Shown piece by piece: positions 17,835-27,469 of a DNA stretch of 64,000 bases. Each line of letters starts with the position of its first letter. Within the stretch, counting starts at the first letter, position 1. This stretch comes from Chitinophagaceae bacterium PMP191F (GTDB lineage: Bacteria > Bacteroidota > Bacteroidia > Chitinophagales > Chitinophagaceae), in assembly GCA_001302245.1 (NCBI GenBank), contig LGYU01000014.1:186001-250000 (forward strand), written 5' to 3'. Below the pieces are notes generated by a model that was not told where the DNA came from, did not search any database, and saw only the letters and a program-made list of their open reading frames with translations. The position numbers and the translations under genes are program-made.

Positions 17835-18560
17835 TCACAGTTTCCGGAGTAACGCTGCTGCTTTTTCGCTAACAGGGGTACCGGCAGGAATCTTTTGGAG
17901 CCATTCCCTGGCTGTTGCATTATTATTCTGTTGTGTATAGCTGATGGCTATATAAAAAGCCGCTTCATAACGGAGTACTGATTCGCCATTAAAGATCGTT
18001 TCTAGGTCCTGACGGGCGGCATCAACTGCATGCGTATGCAGGCGCGCAACGCCCCTGTAAAACAGTACCAGTTGATCAGTAGAATCAGATTGTACCACTT
18101 TATCCAGGATAGGAAGGGCTTTGTCAAATGCTTTTGCATTAAAGAAAGCGGCAGCCTGTTGAAACAATGAATCATTGGTATTGCCGCGTTCGGTAACGGT
18201 AACCATTTGTGTATCGCCATATTTATTCAGGTAACTACCGTGTGGCCACCATACTATTACAGCAATGATGAGTATAGCCGCAATGGCTGCAATGCGGGGC
18301 AGGTACCGCATCATCGGAACTACTTTTGTTTTTTGGGTAAAATGTTCAGCGTTCATTTGTTGCAGGGTATTGCGCAATGCTGCTGCCGTTGCATCATTGG
18401 GCAGGCGTTGTTGCAGGGTGGCCAAAGCTTCACGGTACAAGGCAACTTCAGCCGCCAGCGCAGCATCAGACTGCAGGCTGGTTTCAAACGTACTGCGCTC
18501 TTCAGCATCCAATTCATTCTGCAGGTAACGGGCTATATATTCTTTATCATACGTGGGCAT
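17835..18560 (-). CDS. Membrane anti-sigma-like protein with TPR-like repeats
   Basis: 241 residues. Residues 1-80 are a helical cytoplasmic part (DKEYIARYLQNELDAEERSTFETSLQ) like the sigma-binding region of Bacteroidota anti-sigma factors, without a zinc motif. One membrane helix follows at about 88-106 (IAAIAAILIIAVIVWW). The outer part (about 130-241) looks like TPR helices (AAAFFNAKAFDKALPILDKVV, ARQDLETIF, ISYTQQNNNATAREWLQKI). Starts three bases after the sigma factor gene stop, so the two are co-transcribed. It probably holds the sigma factor at the membrane and receives a signal from the periplasm; this is inferred from layout. Confidence 0.7.
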   Translation of the reverse strand: MPTYDKEYIARYLQNELDAEERSTFETSLQSDAALAAEVALYREALATLQQRLPNDATAAALRNTLQQMNAEHFTQKTKVVPMMRYLPRIAAIAAILIIAVIVWWPHGSYLNKYGDTQMVTVTERGNTNDSLFQQAAAFFNAKAFDKALPILDKVVQSDSTDQLVLFYRGVARLHTHAVDAARQDLETIFNGESVLRYEAAFYIAISYTQQNNNATAREWLQKIPAGTPVSEKAAALLRKL

Positions 18561-18563
18561 ACA

Positions 18564-19121
18564 TTATATTTTCTGTGCTTGTATATAGGTAAGCAGTGTG
18601 GCCATGCATTCCGATTTTTTTTTGCGCAGGTAACCATAGGTAACACCCAGTAATTCCGCAATTTTTTCCTGGGCTTCCCCGGTCATACTCAGCTTTAATA
18701 TCTCCCTGCATTTTTCACCAAGCCGTTCAAATTGTTCTACAAAAACGCGTGCTTTGCTTTCTTCCTTTTCTACCTGCTCGGCAGCGGCAAACACATCTTC
18801 TCCTATATCAGATAACTCATTCCCGTGATTTGTTACCGGGGTACGACCTCTTTTTTTAAGTTCATTCAGCCATTTTCTTTTGCAGATCAGTAAAAGAAAT
18901 GGTTCAAAGGGGCAGGTCAACTGCAGGTTTTTGTGTTTAGCCTGGTTATAGATATCCATTACAGATTCCTGGAAAATGTCTGCAGCATCATCTTCTGAAC
19001 CCTGGTTGCGGATAATATAATATTTAATGGGAGAGGCAAAACGCCGGTAAATTTCCTGTATCACCCGGGTATCGTTCTGCAACAAACCTTCTATGTATCG
19101 CTGATCTGCGTGCTGCACCAT
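18564..19121 (-). CDS. RNA polymerase sigma factor, ECF type
   Basis: 185 residues. Region 2 at about 20-85 (ASPIKYYIIRNQGSEDDAADIFQESVMDIYNQ) and region 4 at about 125-180 (LGEKCREILKLSMTGEAQEKIAELLGVTYGYLRKKKSECMATL) with the helix-turn-helix at the end. There is no long C-terminal extension. First gene of the sigma/anti-sigma pair and divergent from the lipoprotein, PKD and CHAT genes across 300 bases, which makes these genes natural regulon candidates. Target promoter sequence unknown. Confidence 0.88.
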   Translation of the reverse strand: MVQHADQRYIEGLLQNDTRVIQEIYRRFASPIKYYIIRNQGSEDDAADIFQESVMDIYNQAKHKNLQLTCPFEPFLLLICKRKWLNELKKRGRTPVTNHGNELSDIGEDVFAAAEQVEKEESKARVFVEQFERLGEKCREILKLSMTGEAQEKIAELLGVTYGYLRKKKSECMATLLTYIQAQKI

Positions 19122-19421
19122 ATTAAGTAATAAGGCATTAAGCTACTATCTATTTCTTTTCCGGCAAAATAGCCCACCTATATATGTATTATAATACGAT
19201 ACAGTGGTAATGTATTCAATGATTGTACTTGTTACCACGATGTGTTGATCTTTTATTCAAATGTGTATGAAAAATATTTTCATAAGTAATTGTTTATTAG
19301 ATGTTTATGTTTTGGCGGAAAATAATTTAAAAAAAGTCTGGTAACAGGGGGTAACAAAACAAACAGGCTGCTGATATACTTACAAAGAGCAATCAATTCT
19401 TTAAAAACAAAAAAACAGCAT
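19122..19421. other. Divergent control region between sigma factor gene and lipoprotein gene
   Basis: 300 bases, strongly AT-rich, no ORF. It must hold the promoters of both divergent units. A TATGTTTT stretch near 19306-19313 is similar to TAnnTTTG for the plus direction but the fit is partial. Confidence 0.5.
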
Positions 19422-20501
19422 ATGAAAAAGTTATCAGCTACCTCGATCATCCTTACCATTGCCATGGCGATCAGTGTAACCGCCTGTAAGAAGAACAAAG
19501 ATGTTACTCCGCAAAATTATAATGACGGCAAACTGATGGCCGACTTTATGAAAGATAATGGTCCGAAGTTTCAGAAGTTTACTGTAGACGCAAGTACCGG
19601 TGGTGTGATCACTACCAGCAAAGGGTCCAAATTCACCATCCCAGCCAATGCGTTTGTAACAGCCGGTGGTCAGTCGGTAACCGGTGCAGTGACCATTTCT
19701 ATTAAGGAAATAAAAGATGTAAGTGATATGATTCTGGGCGATAAGCCTACTACTACCGCCGATGGACGTATCCTGGTATCGTATGGTGAGTTTTTTGTAA
19801 AAGCAGAACAGAATAACCAGAACCTGCGATTGAACAGGGATGTCAATGGTGCCAATGGCGGCGGTATACAGGTACAGGTAAATGGCAAACCTGCCAATCA
19901 GGAAGTACCAATGTGGCTGGGCGACTCTACGATCACTACTACACAAAGCGGCTATAGTTATCAGAATAATCCTGTAACAATTACTTCTACTATGTCTGTA
20001 AATGCAGGTGTATTGTGGAACCAGATCAGTGGCAGCTATGCCATCTTCAATGGTGCAAATGGTACACTGAACTTCCGCCTGGACAGCCTGTTGCATTGGG
20101 TAAACTGTGATGGTCTTGCCAGTCTGCCAGGTACCAAAACAACTGTAATGGGATATTTTGCTGAGCATTTCAATGCCTCTACCGGTTCAAACTACGGAGG
20201 CGAGCAACCCAGTATGTTGTTCTTCAAACCCCGCAATCAGAATACGCTGGTGAAATTCTACAATGTGATCATGACCCCTCCGGCAGGATATGAAGGTTTA
20301 CACAGCTATCAGACTTCTATACCTGTAGGACTGGAAGGAACTTTTCTGGCAATGAGCAGCGTGGATGGCAAGTTCTACGCACAGATGAAAGATGTAACCA
20401 TTGGCACGCCTACCGCAACATATACTTCCGTAACATTTAATCCCCAGGAAGTTTCTGAAACCACTTTGCTGAGCCTGATTAACCAGATGAACAGCAAGTA
20501 A
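19422..20501 (+). CDS. Secreted lipoprotein of unknown function
   Basis: 359 residues. The signal peptide ends in a lipobox ISVTAC with Cys22, followed by KKNKD. After a linker, about residues 50-110 show GGVITTSKGSKFTIPANAFVTAGGQSVTG followed by AVTISIKEIKD, a beta-rich module seen in many Bacteroidota surface proteins in which an oxidation/structure domain precedes carboxypeptidase-like repeats. The remainder is beta-rich without a known active site. First gene on the plus side of the sigma factor. It may be an outer-surface sensor or structural part of the CHAT system; inference from position only. Confidence 0.65.
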   Translation: MKKLSATSIILTIAMAISVTACKKNKDVTPQNYNDGKLMADFMKDNGPKFQKFTVDASTGGVITTSKGSKFTIPANAFVTAGGQSVTGAVTISIKEIKDVSDMILGDKPTTTADGRILVSYGEFFVKAEQNNQNLRLNRDVNGANGGGIQVQVNGKPANQEVPMWLGDSTITTTQSGYSYQNNPVTITSTMSVNAGVLWNQISGSYAIFNGANGTLNFRLDSLLHWVNCDGLASLPGTKTTVMGYFAEHFNASTGSNYGGEQPSMLFFKPRNQNTLVKFYNVIMTPPAGYEGLHSYQTSIPVGLEGTFLAMSSVDGKFYAQMKDVTIGTPTATYTSVTFNPQEVSETTLLSLINQMNSK

Positions 20502-20631
20502 AAGATTTCCCTATGGCAACTTGGTGCCTGTTCCGGCCACCGGGTTATGCGGAAGCTAAATAGTCGGCGAATGTTAAAATGTGCTTATCTTAATTATAGC
20601 TACGGGTTTGAGTCGGACGGGATTTTGCGGA

Positions 20632-20654
20632 AAGCCGGTACAATGTACCGGCTT
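20632..20654. repeat. Perfect 11-base inverted repeat
   Basis: AAGCCGGTACA, one base A, TGTACCGGCTT. It lies 131 bases after the lipoprotein stop and 66 bases before the PKD gene. There is no T-run after it, so it is either a Rho-type or weak terminator hairpin or an operator. Confidence 0.6.
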
Positions 20655-20719
20655 ATCTGCCGTTTAAGTGATTGGTTGAACCTGAGTGGCTTTTTGTGCC
20701 ATACCAATAACAATAGCTT

Positions 20720-22753
20720 ATGAATAATTGCACCAGTGTATACCTGGCAAAAACAACAATGACCGTACTGCTGCTGGCAGGTATTTTCTGCATCTCGAAT
20801 GCCCAGGTAAAAAAGAATGTACCACCACCTGCACCGGTAGCACCACAGGATACCATTCCTGCCGCAATACTGATACGTGAAGAAGGCGATAGTCTGCGGT
20901 TTGGTGCTGAGCTACGTGCGTTGCGCCAGGTGGCGGGTGCACCGGCTTCATTCTACACTTACTTCTGGGAACTGGGTGATGGAACTTTCAGCTTCGATAA
21001 AGCACCGTTACACCAGTACAGTGATACCGGTATTTACCAGGTGCGGTTATACGCAACGAATAATTATGATGATGGCAAAGCGCCACCTACACGTCCGCGT
21101 CCGATTAAGGTCAATAAAAAACCCAATAATCCCGGTTACTGGGCCTCGCATTTCTTTCATGAAAAAGGAAGCATTGAAATGAAGATCAACCGGAACCCAA
21201 AACCTGGTGAAGATTTTGTAGCACTGATCGGTTACCGCAACCAGTCTGCACAATCCATGGGCGGATCGCTGGTATTGTTTTTCAATGAACGACAGTTTGC
21301 TACAGAAGGCTTTAAGTTGTCCGATGCCAGGACATATCATGGTGAAGACAGCAGTTCTCTGCATACCCTGCTGGCCGACCTTTCTGAAAAAGAAATATCG
21401 TCAGCTTTTGCTATGCGTTCCGGTCCTTTCAGTAATGAAAACTATATCTATGCGGGTGATGCACGCAACATGCTGCAACAGTTACAGGCTACCTATACGC
21501 GCAATACCACCCTTCGTTTTACTGCTGCCGCACCCGATGAAGAACGTTTTGTGTTTGTGAATATGAATACATTGCCTGAAATGATACAGGATACCAATGC
21601 TACAGTAACCATGAGTGCTATGCTGGTGCCTGATAATCCTGACAAGCAGCCGGAATTGTATGAACTGGAAATGCAGATCGTGTCCTCGCACGATCCCAAT
21701 CGTATGCAACTGAAACAACGGCGGATCAATTACCGCTTTATGGGCAAGAAAAAGGAGCTGACCTATAAAGTCCGTTTCCAGAATACAGGTGAAGGTCCTG
21801 CAAAAAAAGTAGCGATCGGTATTGCAATGCCCCGTCAGTTAAATACACAAACCATTGCTATTAAAAGTATGAGCCCTGTTTGTGTACAGTGCGATTCTGC
21901 CTATGGTGGTCAGAGCTGTATTGACACGGTGCGTACAGCGGATAGTGTATATTTTGTGTTCAACAATATTTATTTGCCGGGCCTTCAACAGGATGGTGTA
22001 ACAGATAAGGATTCTACCAAAGGATTTATTGAGTATACGATACGGTTTAAGAAAAAACCAAAGAAAATACCATTCAGCAGCAGTGCTGCTATTATATTCG
22101 ACAAGAATGAACCGGTCTATACCAATCGTGCCACCGGGCGGTTTATAAAAGGCATTTCACCGGGTATTGTGGCTGGCTATAGTTTTGCTTTATCCGGTGA
22201 AAGCGGCCGGAACACGGTACGTGGTCCGCTGACACTGGGTGTTACCCTGGGGCCGTATGCGCCTGACAAACCTTATTTCCAGGTAGAAGCCTATGCGGGG
22301 TTATTACAAATTGAAAAAAGTTCTACAGGTTTTATTGATGAAAAAAAGGACTCGGTTGTCAATAACCGTGACTATCACATCCGTGGCCGCGAACGTGTAA
22401 CAACCAAACAAAGTAACCTGTTGCAGGTAGTGCCATTGCATTTCCGGTACAATATTGGTAAATGGGTGGCGGTAGGAGCGGGAGCACAGGTACAATTGTC
22501 AGTTACAGAACAAACAAAAACAAAGGAAACTGTATTCCTCTCCAACATACAACAGCCCGATATCACTATCGCTACGGCCGAATATAATACTTCAGACGCT
22601 ACCAGGTGGCTGGCAAACTGGAATGCTGCCCCTTTTGCTGATCTTCAGATCGGCAGGGTGAAAACAGGTCCTGCTATTGGCATCCGTTATCTGCATCAGC
22701 TTCGGGGTGATGCAAACAGCCGCTTTTTCATATATGGTATATTCAGGTTGTAA
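20720..22753 (+). CDS. PKD-domain exported protein with beta-rich repeats
   Basis: 677 residues. Signal peptide TMTVLLLAGIFCISNAQ near residues 13-30. A PKD domain at about 45-125 has the diagnostic WELGDGTFSFDKAPLHQYSDTGIYQVRLYATN. The middle (about 150-450) is beta-rich and includes YKVRFQNTGEGPAKKVAIGIAMP, a DUF11-like/DUF7619-like conserved domain of surface proteins. The end (about 480-677) reads like an outer-membrane barrel: alternating hydrophobic strands such as HFRYNIGKWVAVGAGAQVQLSV and a terminal IYGIFRL. It may anchor in the outer membrane. Between the lipoprotein and the CHAT protease on the same strand; function not known. Confidence 0.6.
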   Translation: MNNCTSVYLAKTTMTVLLLAGIFCISNAQVKKNVPPPAPVAPQDTIPAAILIREEGDSLRFGAELRALRQVAGAPASFYTYFWELGDGTFSFDKAPLHQYSDTGIYQVRLYATNNYDDGKAPPTRPRPIKVNKKPNNPGYWASHFFHEKGSIEMKINRNPKPGEDFVALIGYRNQSAQSMGGSLVLFFNERQFATEGFKLSDARTYHGEDSSSLHTLLADLSEKEISSAFAMRSGPFSNENYIYAGDARNMLQQLQATYTRNTTLRFTAAAPDEERFVFVNMNTLPEMIQDTNATVTMSAMLVPDNPDKQPELYELEMQIVSSHDPNRMQLKQRRINYRFMGKKKELTYKVRFQNTGEGPAKKVAIGIAMPRQLNTQTIAIKSMSPVCVQCDSAYGGQSCIDTVRTADSVYFVFNNIYLPGLQQDGVTDKDSTKGFIEYTIRFKKKPKKIPFSSSAAIIFDKNEPVYTNRATGRFIKGISPGIVAGYSFALSGESGRNTVRGPLTLGVTLGPYAPDKPYFQVEAYAGLLQIEKSSTGFIDEKKDSVVNNRDYHIRGRERVTTKQSNLLQVVPLHFRYNIGKWVAVGAGAQVQLSVTEQTKTKETVFLSNIQQPDITIATAEYNTSDATRWLANWNAAPFADLQIGRVKTGPAIGIRYLHQLRGDANSRFFIYGIFRL

Positions 22754-22851
22754 TGTAAACTTTAATAATACGCTGAGTTCCAATTGTAGATTTTTATACA
22801 ATTGCCGGTGCTGATACCGGTTAAGCGGCACATTTCCTATCTTCATACTGC

Positions 22852-25620
22852 ATGTTGCAGTATTCCAAACGTGGTTCCGGAAAATATTTTCTGCAGGTAT
22901 GGATCGCCTGTTGCTGTATACTATTGTCCGGGGCCGGTTCTCCGCAATCAGATGTCTTTCCGGTTCCTGCCGCATTACAACAACAACTTTCCGATTATCG
23001 TCAGCAGGATGACCTGGCAGGATGGATCTACGCACAGGTGCAATGGGTAAGTGAAGAACGCGCCACGCGTGCCGCTCTTTTAAAAGAAGCAACAACCGCG
23101 GCATGGCGTCAACCAAAAACACAGGAAGAACAACAGGCATGGCTGGACCTGCTGATGAATGAAGGGCATGCGCAACTGGTAAGCGGAAATATTGTGTACT
23201 CTACGGATGCGTATCGTGCTGCATTATTATGGGCCGGGGCTCATTCTCAGATTGTAGATGATGAACTGGTGCTGGAGTATATTTTAAAGCCACTGGGAAA
23301 TAATTATACCCGCCTGGGTGATTACGAACAGGCGCTGTTTATACACAGCAAAGCGCTCAAAACGGCCATTGCACTGAATGATAAAAAAGCAATTGCAGCT
23401 ACTTACAGCAACCTGGCTACAACCGTCAGTGCTATGGGGCATCCTGAACAATCTGTTCAATATTGCAGGGAAGGCATGAAGATGCTGGATCATACACAAC
23501 CATTGTACGGTTTGCTGTTGTGTGAACAGGCAGATGCGCTGTTTGCCCTGAAGCAGGAAGATGCTGCAAGAAGCACCATTCAACAGGGAATTAAAATACT
23601 GGAGAATGACCCTACCTGTGATGTTGGTACACCATACTGGCTATTGATGGCTTACCAGCAGGCCGGCGATATGTTGCTGGTGCAACCTGCAAAGGCATTG
23701 CAATTGTACAATAAAGCATTGGCGCTGCAGGGAAAGCTGGTGCAGCAGAATAAAGGCATTCGTGTAAGGGAGCGCGCCAAATTGTTTTACAGGTTGGGAA
23801 GACTGGCCGCACAGCAAAAGCAATACAAAATAGCTGAAGAACGATTGCTGGAATGTCTTGAATTATTGTTGCCGGGAGTTACCTGGTCATCAGTCGATGC
23901 ATCTGATCTTTATGGTGAGAACACGCTGGTAGATGTATTGTTTACACAGGCGGTTATCAGCCGTGAACAATACCGCGTGGAGGATGCTATGCGTTTGTTC
24001 ACCCTGTGTTTTGCAACAGAAAAAAAACTGCGTAAAGAATATGTAACCGCCAATTCCCGTGAACGTTCAGTAAAAGAAAGCCGTCGGCGTTATGAAACGG
24101 CCATTGAAACAGCTTATAATGTATGGCTGGAAACAGGGCAACCATTGTACCGTATGTATGTATTGCAGTTTATGGAAAGTGGGAAAGCCCAATTGTTGCA
24201 GGAAGAAGTACAATGGCAACAATATGGCGCCAATAATGCAGCCGATAGTATTGCCGCTCGTATACGCTTGCTGGAAAAGGCGCTGGTTTATTATGAACGT
24301 AACCGGCAGGAAAAAGGCATACAGTCCAAGCCGGATAGTATTGCTGCAAAACAGCAAAGAAAAACAGAGTGGGAACTGGCCGATCTGCGTAAACAATACA
24401 GTACCCAAACAACACAACAGTATGATACTGTGCAAACCTCAGATGCCATATTGCTGAAAACTGTATTACAAAAAGGACAAATAGCCCGTTCTTTTTTTAC
24501 AGGCGAACATGCGGTGTATTGCGTAGAGGCAGACAGTGCAGGAATATTGTTTGCGGAAAAGTTACCGTTTACTGCATCTGCCGGGGATAGCATCGGGCAA
24601 TTTGTACAGCAGTATTTCCAGAGCGGCCCCGGTGCCATGCTGAATCATCCCCGGTCATATTACACACATGCTTTTACTATTTATCATTGGCTATCGGGAA
24701 CGCATCCGTTACAGGAAAACCGTCAGTACATCATTTTGCCGGATGGGGTTCTGAACCAATTACCGGTAGAAGCGCTGGTCACTACACCAGGCTATACAGA
24801 ATCTGTAGGGCAATGGCCATTTGTAATCAGACAATCGGCAATATCTTATGCTTACTCATTACAAACGTTGTGGCAGCAATGCCGCCTGCCCGTAACAGGA
24901 AAGGGTATTACAGGACTGTTTATTGCGGAACATCCCAAACAACAATCAGCATTGAATGCCGTGTGGAAAGAACAGGAAGCAATGAGTAAGATCATCAGCA
25001 GTGGGAAATGGTTATTCAATGAACAGGCTACTGCTGCTGCATTCCGGAATGCATTGTCTGAAAATACAGTAATACATATCAGTACACATGCGTTTGCAGG
25101 CAAAGACAGTACAGAATTACCGCATATCCGGTTGTATGATACTCCTTTTTACCTGTTTGAACTGAAAACGGGTCAACAGCATCCTGCATTGGTAGTATTA
25201 AGTGCCTGCAGGACCGGCGATGGCAGACTGATCACCGGGGAAGGAGTACAAAGCCTTGCCAGGGCATTCACTGCCGCAGGAACACATGCGGTCATTGCAG
25301 GCTGGTGGAACGTGCATGATGAAACAGCGGCAGTACTGGTAAAAGATTTTTATGCTTCACTATTGCAACAACCTGATGCTGCTACAGCTTTGCGACAGGC
25401 AAAACTGAATTGGTTGCAAAATAAAGAAGTGGCCTACTTGCACAAACTGCCTTATTACTGGGCTGCTTTAAATTATCATGGGCAACCTGTTCCTGCATTG
25501 AATACAGATTGGGCCACTCCGTCTACTACAAGTTATAAATGGTTATTGGGTATTGGGGCTGCTCTGCTGGTATTGGCGTTGGTATTGGTAGCAAAACGAA
25601 GCAAAAAGAAGAAAATGTAG
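22852..25620 (+). CDS. TPR-CHAT caspase-fold protease, membrane anchored
   Basis: 922 residues. An N-terminal hydrophobic segment (VWIACCCILLSGAG, about 16-29) suggests export. About 100-420 holds TPR repeats (LGDYEQALFIHSKALKTAI, ATYSNLATTVSAMGHPEQSVQYCREGM). About 590-890 is a CHAT domain: YIILPDGVLNQLPVEALV, VIHISTHAF with catalytic His746, and VVLSACRTGDG with catalytic Cys786, followed by GEGVQSLARAFTAAGTHAVIAGWWNV. A C-terminal membrane helix (LLGIGAALLVLALVLVA) ends in a basic tail, so the protease part would face the periplasm. CHAT proteins are caspase/separase relatives; TPR-CHAT is the protease of type III-E CRISPR. The target here is unknown. Last plus-strand gene of the cluster facing the sigma/anti-sigma pair. 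Confidence 0.85.
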   Translation: MLQYSKRGSGKYFLQVWIACCCILLSGAGSPQSDVFPVPAALQQQLSDYRQQDDLAGWIYAQVQWVSEERATRAALLKEATTAAWRQPKTQEEQQAWLDLLMNEGHAQLVSGNIVYSTDAYRAALLWAGAHSQIVDDELVLEYILKPLGNNYTRLGDYEQALFIHSKALKTAIALNDKKAIAATYSNLATTVSAMGHPEQSVQYCREGMKMLDHTQPLYGLLLCEQADALFALKQEDAARSTIQQGIKILENDPTCDVGTPYWLLMAYQQAGDMLLVQPAKALQLYNKALALQGKLVQQNKGIRVRERAKLFYRLGRLAAQQKQYKIAEERLLECLELLLPGVTWSSVDASDLYGENTLVDVLFTQAVISREQYRVEDAMRLFTLCFATEKKLRKEYVTANSRERSVKESRRRYETAIETAYNVWLETGQPLYRMYVLQFMESGKAQLLQEEVQWQQYGANNAADSIAARIRLLEKALVYYERNRQEKGIQSKPDSIAAKQQRKTEWELADLRKQYSTQTTQQYDTVQTSDAILLKTVLQKGQIARSFFTGEHAVYCVEADSAGILFAEKLPFTASAGDSIGQFVQQYFQSGPGAMLNHPRSYYTHAFTIYHWLSGTHPLQENRQYIILPDGVLNQLPVEALVTTPGYTESVGQWPFVIRQSAISYAYSLQTLWQQCRLPVTGKGITGLFIAEHPKQQSALNAVWKEQEAMSKIISSGKWLFNEQATAAAFRNALSENTVIHISTHAFAGKDSTELPHIRLYDTPFYLFELKTGQQHPALVVLSACRTGDGRLITGEGVQSLARAFTAAGTHAVIAGWWNVHDETAAVLVKDFYASLLQQPDAATALRQAKLNWLQNKEVAYLHKLPYYWAALNYHGQPVPALNTDWATPSTTSYKWLLGIGAALLVLALVLVAKRSKKKKM

Positions 25621-25733
25621 CCCGTTGTTCAGTGATAAAATCATTCATTTCACCTATCGCTTTTGGCATTTCGAGCGTTACCGGTTCCAGGTACCTGTGT
25701 TCAACTGTTATTTTGCGTCAAAAAAAGTAACTT

Positions 25734-26273
25734 ATGGAACGCCGGGTATTTGAAAATCCGTTAATAAAAGACAAAGTGACCATGTTGAAATACTCCCGGG
25801 AAACCGATGGTGCTTTTACACTGGTAGAAGTAGAACTGCAGCCCGGTGGAGGTACGCCGCCACATTACCACACTACATTCAGCGAGGAGTTTACAGCTAT
25901 TGATGGTATACTGGGTCTTCAACTGGATACTAAGCAGCTTCGTTTACAACCAGGACAGCAGGCAATGGCTTCCATAAAAAGATTACATCGTTTTTATAAC
26001 CCCGGTGAAGAACCCATCCGGTTCCAGGTGCGCTTGGTACCCGGAAGTGAAAGGTTTGAGAACATGCTGAAGATCATGTACGGTCTTGCATCGGATGGAC
26101 TTGTTAACAAAAAAGGATTGCCCAAAAGCCTGGATCATACCGCGGTGCTGATCACAGAAGGTGACACCAATGGTACGGGATTGATGTCTTTGCTTTTTCC
26201 TTTGTTGCGTATGCGGGCAAAAAAATTACACAAAAAAGGACTGTACCAGGCGTTGCTTGCAAAATATGCCTGA
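25734..26273 (+). CDS. Cupin domain protein
   Basis: 179 residues. Single cupin barrel at about 25-110: GAFTLVEVELQPGGGTPPHYHTTFSEEF holds the first motif with two His and a Glu as metal ligands, and LQPGQQAMASIKRLHRFYNPGEEPIRF the second with His. The last 65 residues are a helical, basic tail (MRAKKLHKKGLYQALLAKY). Substrate not predictable; the family includes dioxygenases and sugar-binding proteins. TATTTTG at 25709-25715 before the gene may be its minus-7 element. It sits between the CHAT gene and the convergent xylanase and appears independent of both. Confidence 0.78.
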   Translation: MERRVFENPLIKDKVTMLKYSRETDGAFTLVEVELQPGGGTPPHYHTTFSEEFTAIDGILGLQLDTKQLRLQPGQQAMASIKRLHRFYNPGEEPIRFQVRLVPGSERFENMLKIMYGLASDGLVNKKGLPKSLDHTAVLITEGDTNGTGLMSLLFPLLRMRAKKLHKKGLYQALLAKYA

Positions 26274-26317
26274 TACAATTTTAAATAATGTTCCTGTGGA
26301 TAATATATCCGCAGGCA

Positions 26318-27445
26318 TTAGAAATTCACTACTTCAAAAAAGGCTTTCTTGGGTTGCAGTTGCTGGTCGAATAACAACGGATAATTCTTTCGCCCCATTA
26401 CTGGATATTCATCCAGCCAGCTATGTTTGTCAGAAATATTCCAGAAGGTAACACCGGTGATCACCTTGCGAAAATCACGAAATACCCGGAAAGCCATTTT
26501 GTATTGTTCCAGTTGTTTTTGTTCCAATGCTGGTGTAAATACATCTGACTCTCCTTCACGCCGCGGGCGCCTGTTCTTTTCCCAGGGATATACAGATACA
26601 TCCAGTTCTGTGATCTGCACCTGCAATCCCAGCGAGGCAAACTGTTGGATGGTACGACGCAAACCGGCTTCATCCGGCTCATAAATAGACCAATGTGCCT
26701 GTAAGCCTACACCATGAACGGGTACTTTTGCTGCTTTCAGTTTTTTCAGCAACTGGTATACCCTGGCTGTTTTTTCAGGTCTTTCAGTATTATAGTCATT
26801 GTAGAAAAGGGCCGCTTTCGGGTCTGCTGCATGCGCATATTCAAATGCTTTTATAATAAAATCATCACCGCATATCTGGTACCATAATGAGTTGCGTAAA
26901 AACTTAGTGCTGTCATCGTCAATAGCTTCATTCACTACATCCCAGGCATATACCTTCCCTTTATAGCGATCTACTATTGTTGTGATATGTTCTTTTAAAC
27001 GTTGTAACAATACATCTTTGGTTACCTGTTTGCCGGTACTGTCAATAAACAACCAGCGGGGTGTCTGTTCGTGCCAGCACAATGCGTGTCCACGCACGCG
27101 CATGCCATGTGCCTGCGCAAACGCTACGATGGAATCTGCATCTTTCCAGTAGTAGCGGTGTTCTTCAGGATGGATGGGCCCCATCTTCATAGCATTTTCC
27201 GGTGTTACGCTGTTGAATTGTTGTTCAATCAATAATGCCTCATCCGGTGTTTTTAATGCACGGGGTGAAACTGCTACGCCGATAGGGAAATAGTTCTTGT
27301 AATAATCTTTCAAACCTTTTGTTATTACAGGTGTATCATTGATTGTATTTTTTCTGCCCGCGTGAATACCGGTCACCAACAGCGCAATAAGCATGGATGC
27401 AGTAATAATGCGTTGGCGTGCAGATAATATGCAGGTTCGTTTCAT
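26318..27445 (-). CDS. Endo-1,4-beta-xylanase, glycoside hydrolase family 10
   Basis: 375 residues. An N-terminal hydrophobic segment (ITASMLIALLVTGIHAG) is the export signal. GH10 barrel: FNSVTPENAMKMGPI, RGHALCWHEQTPRWL, WDVVNEA with acid/base Glu173, FYNDYN, GVGLQAHWS and VQITELDVSVYPW with nucleophile Glu280; the final part has TFWNISDKHSW. Cuts the xylan backbone. No binding module is attached. Its start is 25 bases after the GH115 stop, so it is the last gene of the SDR-GH115-GH10 unit. Together with GH115, SusC and SusD this marks a glucuronoxylan locus. Confidence 0.95.
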   Translation of the reverse strand: MKRTCILSARQRIITASMLIALLVTGIHAGRKNTINDTPVITKGLKDYYKNYFPIGVAVSPRALKTPDEALLIEQQFNSVTPENAMKMGPIHPEEHRYYWKDADSIVAFAQAHGMRVRGHALCWHEQTPRWLFIDSTGKQVTKDVLLQRLKEHITTIVDRYKGKVYAWDVVNEAIDDDSTKFLRNSLWYQICGDDFIIKAFEYAHAADPKAALFYNDYNTERPEKTARVYQLLKKLKAAKVPVHGVGLQAHWSIYEPDEAGLRRTIQQFASLGLQVQITELDVSVYPWEKNRRPRREGESDVFTPALEQKQLEQYKMAFRVFRDFRKVITGVTFWNISDKHSWLDEYPVMGRKNYPLLFDQQLQPKKAFFEVVNF

Positions 27446-27469
27446 GATAATGTAATTAAGAATACAATG

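Noticed and set aside
20560-20625. AGTCGG words near 17749, 20560 and 20612 as a possible ECF sigma promoter element
   Set aside because: The six-base word is too short and its surroundings differ, so no promoter family can be claimed.
26280-26325. Imperfect hairpin between the cupin and xylanase genes as a strong terminator
   Set aside because: CCTGTGGAT/ATCCGCAGG forms a stem but no T-run follows on either strand, so I did not list it as a terminator.
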